A program made the translations under genes and the position numbers. A stretch of 64,000 nucleotides of DNA, taken from the NCBI RefSeq assembly GCF_035989885.1, contig NZ_CP108518.1, positions 2,732,501 through 2,796,500 on the forward strand. The letters run 5' to 3'. Within the stretch, counting starts at the first letter, position 1, and every line of letters begins with the position of its first letter. Source of the DNA: Streptomyces sp. NBC_01232 (GTDB lineage Bacteria; Actinomycetota; Actinomycetes; Streptomycetales; Streptomycetaceae). This document shows, piece after piece, positions 61,125 to 64,000 of this stretch. The notes below the pieces were generated by a model that saw only the letters and a program-made list of their open reading frames with translations, made no database searches and was not told the origin of the DNA.

Positions 61125-61832
61125 CTAGGAGGCGAGGAAGGCGCGGACTCCGGCCGAGGTTCCGTCGTCGCCGAGCAGGTCGTTGTGCCCCAGGCAGCCC
61201 ACCGGCGTATTGGCGGCTCCGGCCAGCGGGACGCTGTCGTCCGGGTTGACGACCTCGTCGCAGTCGGACCAGAAGGTCGCGTACTTCACGGCGCCCGGGG
61301 TCCCGTCGCCGGCGTTCAGCTTCTTCACCACGTACGACCCGGGGGTCATGTCCCGGCAGGCCTGGTCCCACAGGGCGCAGGCCCAGGCGGTGGAGGTGCC
61401 GCGGTTGGGTCCGGCCAGCGAGACCCAGTGGTCCACGGCGGCCGCGCCGCCGCCGAACTTCACGTACCAGCGGCTGACCAGCGAGCCGAAGGAGTGCGCG
61501 ACGACATCGACCCTGGCGGCGCCGGTCTCCCGGCGGACCTGGTCGACGTAGGCGCCGAGCCGCCCGGCGAGGACCTCGTTGACGGACAGGTGGGTGTCGT
61601 AGCCGAAGGAGAAGAGCTCCGCGTCGGTGTACCCGGTGGCCCGCAGGTCCGCGCGCAGGGCTCCCCAGACGCCCGGGTCGGCGTTGTAGCCGTGTACGAA
61701 GACGACCGGATTGCGGGGGACGGCCCGATCGGCGGCACCGGCGGCGCGGGCGGGGGCCGCCAGCGCGAGGCAGAGCGACAGGAGTGTCAGGAGCGCCGGA
61801 AGTGCCTGCATTCTCTGTCGGGCCGTCAGCAT
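61125..61832 (-). CDS. Secreted lipase/esterase (alpha/beta hydrolase)
   Basis: A 235-residue protein with a signal peptide (LPALLTLLSLCLALAAPARA, cleavage near AAGAA). NPVVFVHGYNADPGVWGALR is the oxyanion strand, VDVVAHSFGSLVSRWYVKFG the nucleophile elbow (HSFGS, Ser of G-x-S-x-G type), and GPNRGTSTAWACALWDQACR and VGCLGHNDLLGDD hold the remaining active-site residues and cysteines. It resembles Bacillus-LipA-like extracellular lipases. It probably releases fatty acids outside the cell. Confidence 0.9.
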   Translation of the reverse strand: MLTARQRMQALPALLTLLSLCLALAAPARAAGAADRAVPRNPVVFVHGYNADPGVWGALRADLRATGYTDAELFSFGYDTHLSVNEVLAGRLGAYVDQVRRETGAARVDVVAHSFGSLVSRWYVKFGGGAAAVDHWVSLAGPNRGTSTAWACALWDQACRDMTPGSYVVKKLNAGDGTPGAVKYATFWSDCDEVVNPDDSVPLAGAANTPVGCLGHNDLLGDDGTSAGVRAFLAS

Positions 61833-62044
61833 CGGCTCCCCTTTACCTTGTTACGCGCGAGTAGCGCGTGCGGTGCGGGCATGGTGCTGCCTGTCGGTAC
61901 AGAAATCCACCCCCATGCAGCCGCGAGGCACCCCCCGGCCGGAGCATCTCAACGGGCCATGAGACCGAATTGCCCGCGATGATATGAGAAGTGACCGGCA
62001 TTTCCGTCGGTCCTCTTGCGTCAGCGCTCTCGGGAGGATCTGCC
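61833..62044. promoter_or_regulatory. Divergent promoter region of lipase and MreB-like gene
   Basis: The 212-base gap between divergent genes has no gene. ACGCGC/GCGCGT form a small dyad near 61853-61869, close to the lipase start. GGGAGGATC precedes the GTG of the MreB-like gene. Confidence 0.4.
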
Positions 62045-63082
62045 GTGACCGTCAGTCTTGAGCAGTTGCGCCGCTGCCACGTCGCCGTCGACCTGGGGGC
62101 GGCAAGGACCCGCGTGTACGTCAAGGGCGCCGGCCTCGTGGTCGACGAGCCCAGCGTCGCCGCGGTCAACACCCGCACCGGTGCCCTCATCGCCGTCGGC
62201 ACCTTCGCCGAGCGGATGACCGGCCGCACGCCCGACTACATCCGGGTCGTGCGCCCCGTCTCCGGCGGCACCGTCGTCGACATCGAGATGGCCCAGCGGA
62301 TGCTGCGTCACCTCCTCGGCGAGAAGCTGCGGCGCGCCCTGCGCCGCAAGCCCCGGCTGCGGGCCGCCGCCTGCACGCCCCACGACGCGGACCCGCTCGC
62401 CCAGCGGGCCACCGTGGAGACCCTGGTCGGGCTCGGCGCCCGGCGTGTCGAACTGGTCGACACCCTGATCGCGGCTGCCGTCGGCTGCGGACTCCCCGTG
62501 GAGCAGCCGACCGCGACGATGATCATGGTGTGCGGGGCCGCCGCCACCCAGGTGGCCGTCCTCTCCCTCGGATCGATCGTCACCGCCCAGCGGATCCCGG
62601 TCGGCGGCGAGGCCATCGACCACGCGGTGGTCCAGCACCTGCGCCACGCGCACGAGCTGATGCTGCCCAGCCAGGCCGTCCGGCCGCTCCAGCTGGCCCT
62701 CCACGGCAACGGGCTCACCGCTGGAGGACCGGCCTCCACCCTGATCCACGGCCGCGACGTGGCCACCGGCCTGGCCCGGTCCGTCCACGTGGACACCGCG
62801 GCGGTACGGGATGCCATCCACACGCCGCTGACCGCCGTCCTCGACGGCATCGGCAAGGTGCTGCGGGACTGCCCGCCGGACCTGGTCGCCGATCTGACGG
62901 ACCGGGGGATCATGATGGTGGGCGGCAGCGCCCTGCTGCCGGGCCTGGACCAGATGCTGCGGGACGCCACCGGAATGCCCGTCGCCATCGCGGAACGGCC
63001 GGACGTGTGCGCCGTACTCGGTCTCGGCGCGATGCTCGAAGGGAAGATCGCCCCCATGGTCCTCAACCCGCTGGCCGAATGA
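62045..63082 (+). CDS. MreB-like (Mbl-type) actin-fold protein
   Basis: A 345-residue protein from a GTG. Actin-fold landmarks are HVAVDLGAARTRVYVKGAGL (phosphate 1, about residues 10-29), VVRPVSGGTVVDIEMAQRML, LRAAACTPHDADPLAQRATV, MIMVCGAAATQVAVLSLGSI (phosphate 2), VPVGGEAIDHAVV-type residues and DRGIMMVGGSALLPGLDQML (adenosine). It lacks the usual MreB N-terminal membrane helix and is divergent, as is S. coelicolor Mbl (SCO2451, recalled). It may take part in cell-wall or spore-wall organisation. The next gene overlaps its stop. Confidence 0.82.
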   Translation: MTVSLEQLRRCHVAVDLGAARTRVYVKGAGLVVDEPSVAAVNTRTGALIAVGTFAERMTGRTPDYIRVVRPVSGGTVVDIEMAQRMLRHLLGEKLRRALRRKPRLRAAACTPHDADPLAQRATVETLVGLGARRVELVDTLIAAAVGCGLPVEQPTATMIMVCGAAATQVAVLSLGSIVTAQRIPVGGEAIDHAVVQHLRHAHELMLPSQAVRPLQLALHGNGLTAGGPASTLIHGRDVATGLARSVHVDTAAVRDAIHTPLTAVLDGIGKVLRDCPPDLVADLTDRGIMMVGGSALLPGLDQMLRDATGMPVAIAERPDVCAVLGLGAMLEGKIAPMVLNPLAE

Positions 63083-64000
63083 GGCCCCAGGAGCCCGCGA
63101 AGCCCGACCGGCCCGGCGAGGAGGCGGCGAGCCTTCCGGTACTGCTGGAAGCAGTCCTCAACGTCGGGTCCGAGCTGGAGCTGCACGCCACCCTCCAGCA
63201 CGTCGTGGACTCGGCGACCGAGCTGTGCGCGGCCCGGTACGGAGCGCTCGGGGTCGTCGACCCCGAGCGCGTCCTGCTGACCCAGCTGTTCACGGCCGGG
63301 CTGACCGAGGAGGAGCGGGCCGCGATCCCGCACCTGCCGGACGCACGGTCCGGCGTGCTCGGAGCCCTCGTCAGCGACCCCCGCCCGCTGCTCCTGGACG
63401 ACGTCACCCAGGACCCGCGGGCGGCCGGTTTCCCGCCGGGCCACCCGCCCATGCACAGCCTCCTGGGTGTCCCGATCCGGGTGCACACGGAGGTCTTCGG
63501 CAACCTCTACCTCACCGAGAAGCGGGGCGGCGGCCCCTTCACGGACGACGACCTCTCCCTGCTGCGCGTCCTGGCCTCGCAGGCGGGGATAGCGATCGGC
63601 AACGCCCGGCTCTACGAGACCGCGCGCCGCCGGGAGCGCTGGATCGACGGCGCCGCCGCCGTGACCACGACCCTGCTCGCCGGCCGCCCGGCCGCGGACG
63701 CCCTGATGTGCGTGGCCGAACGGGCCCGGCTGCTGGCGGACGCCGCGGCCGGGGTGGTGCTCCAGCCGACCCCCGAGGGCGGCATGGAGATCGTGGCCGC
63801 CTCCACGCAGGGGGACCCCGGGGACCTGGTGGGGACGGCGATCGCGCCCGGTTCGCCGGTGCTGGTACAACTCCTCGGCGGCGAGCCCGTCTTCATCGAG
63901 GACTCGGCGACGGACCCCCGGATGACCACGCACGTGCGCGAGCGGTTCGGGCCGAGCATGATGCTCCCGCTGCAGAGCGGCGGCCAGCTGATCGGCACCC
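63079..64000 (+). CDS. GAF-domain sensor histidine kinase, N-terminal part (runs off the window)
   Basis: The frame starts at an ATG overlapping the MreB-like stop (ATGA) and is open for 307 codons to the window edge. Two GAF domains are visible: LEAVLNVGSELELHATLQHV with YGALGVVDPERVLLTQLFTA and GVPIRVHTEVFGNLYLTEKR, and RERWIDGAAAVTTTLLAGRP onward with MEIVAASTQGDPGDLVGTAI. The layout is that of actinobacterial DevS/DosT-like kinases; the kinase domain is outside the window. Translational coupling suggests a functional link to the MreB-like protein. Confidence 0.85.
   Translation, partial: MRPQEPAKPDRPGEEAASLPVLLEAVLNVGSELELHATLQHVVDSATELCAARYGALGVVDPERVLLTQLFTAGLTEEERAAIPHLPDARSGVLGALVSDPRPLLLDDVTQDPRAAGFPPGHPPMHSLLGVPIRVHTEVFGNLYLTEKRGGGPFTDDDLSLLRVLASQAGIAIGNARLYETARRRERWIDGAAAVTTTLLAGRPAADALMCVAERARLLADAAAGVVLQPTPEGGMEIVAASTQGDPGDLVGTAIAPGSPVLVQLLGGEPVFIEDSATDPRMTTHVRERFGPSMMLPLQSGGQLIGT

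Overview
The window is 64 kb of very GC-rich DNA with actinobacterial (Streptomyces-type) gene content. GTG and TTG starts are common, GGAGG ribosome sites are frequent, and the proteins are rich in Ala, Gly, Arg and Pro. Diagnostic features include a FasR-fabD-fabH-acpP-fabF cluster, a homodimeric AceE, several DUF families typical of streptomycetes and the 24-residue ribosomal protein bL37. From memory, gene order matches the S. coelicolor chromosome around SCO2360-SCO2400 and then SCO2450. This looks like chromosomal core and near-core DNA, not a plasmid or prophage. No rRNA, CRISPR array, transposase or phage gene was seen.

Layout. 0-6 kb: a partial GT87 membrane glycosyltransferase, small enzymes, a large DHA2 drug exporter fused to a winged-helix tail, a peptidoglycan-binding membrane protein and a HAD phosphatase. 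6.1-8.3 kb: an unrecognised gene framed by two inverted copies of a ~345-bp non-coding repeat, the least explained structure here. 8.3-19.7 kb: a DinB-like protein, a TMEM165/GDT1 cation exporter behind a yybP-ykoY (Mn2+) riboswitch, secreted nuclease and PhoD phosphatase, a DedA protein, a CyanoTRADD-associated-like membrane protein, bL37, a HIT protein, tRNA-Val(UAC), a coiled-coil protein, DUF4383 and FmdB proteins. 19.8-29.5 kb: a tellurium-resistance/stress (Ter) locus. It has a minus-strand biosynthetic operon (aldolase-like, phosphoribosyltransferase/StiP fusion, HAD, O-methyltransferase) with the last three genes overlapping. It also has three TerD-domain proteins, a TerA-like protein and a DUF475/TerC-like membrane protein. 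29.6-34.8 kb: AhpE-type peroxiredoxin, DUF3052, aceE and a potassium channel. 34.7-41.7 kb: small secreted protein, TetR, DUF1023 and DUF4429 proteins, a MerR/aldo-keto reductase unit, a serine hydrolase and pirin. 41.7-47.2 kb: the type II fatty-acid synthesis operon with its regulator and DUF3145. 47.5-61.8 kb: secreted hydrolases, a GH3 glucosidase and divergent regulator/target pairs (TetR/GH3, HxlR/NAD(P)-dehydrogenase, MarR/quinone-reductase-like). 62-64 kb: an MreB-like protein overlapping a GAF sensor kinase that runs off the window.

How the parts fit. AceE supplies acetyl-CoA, and FasR/FabDHF/AcpP use it for fatty-acid and membrane synthesis. The Ter locus, AhpE and Ohr are stress-response functions. 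Several regulator genes sit beside or opposite the gene they probably control, with visible palindromes between them. Family assignments come from reading the translated sequence and recalling families. No database search was run.
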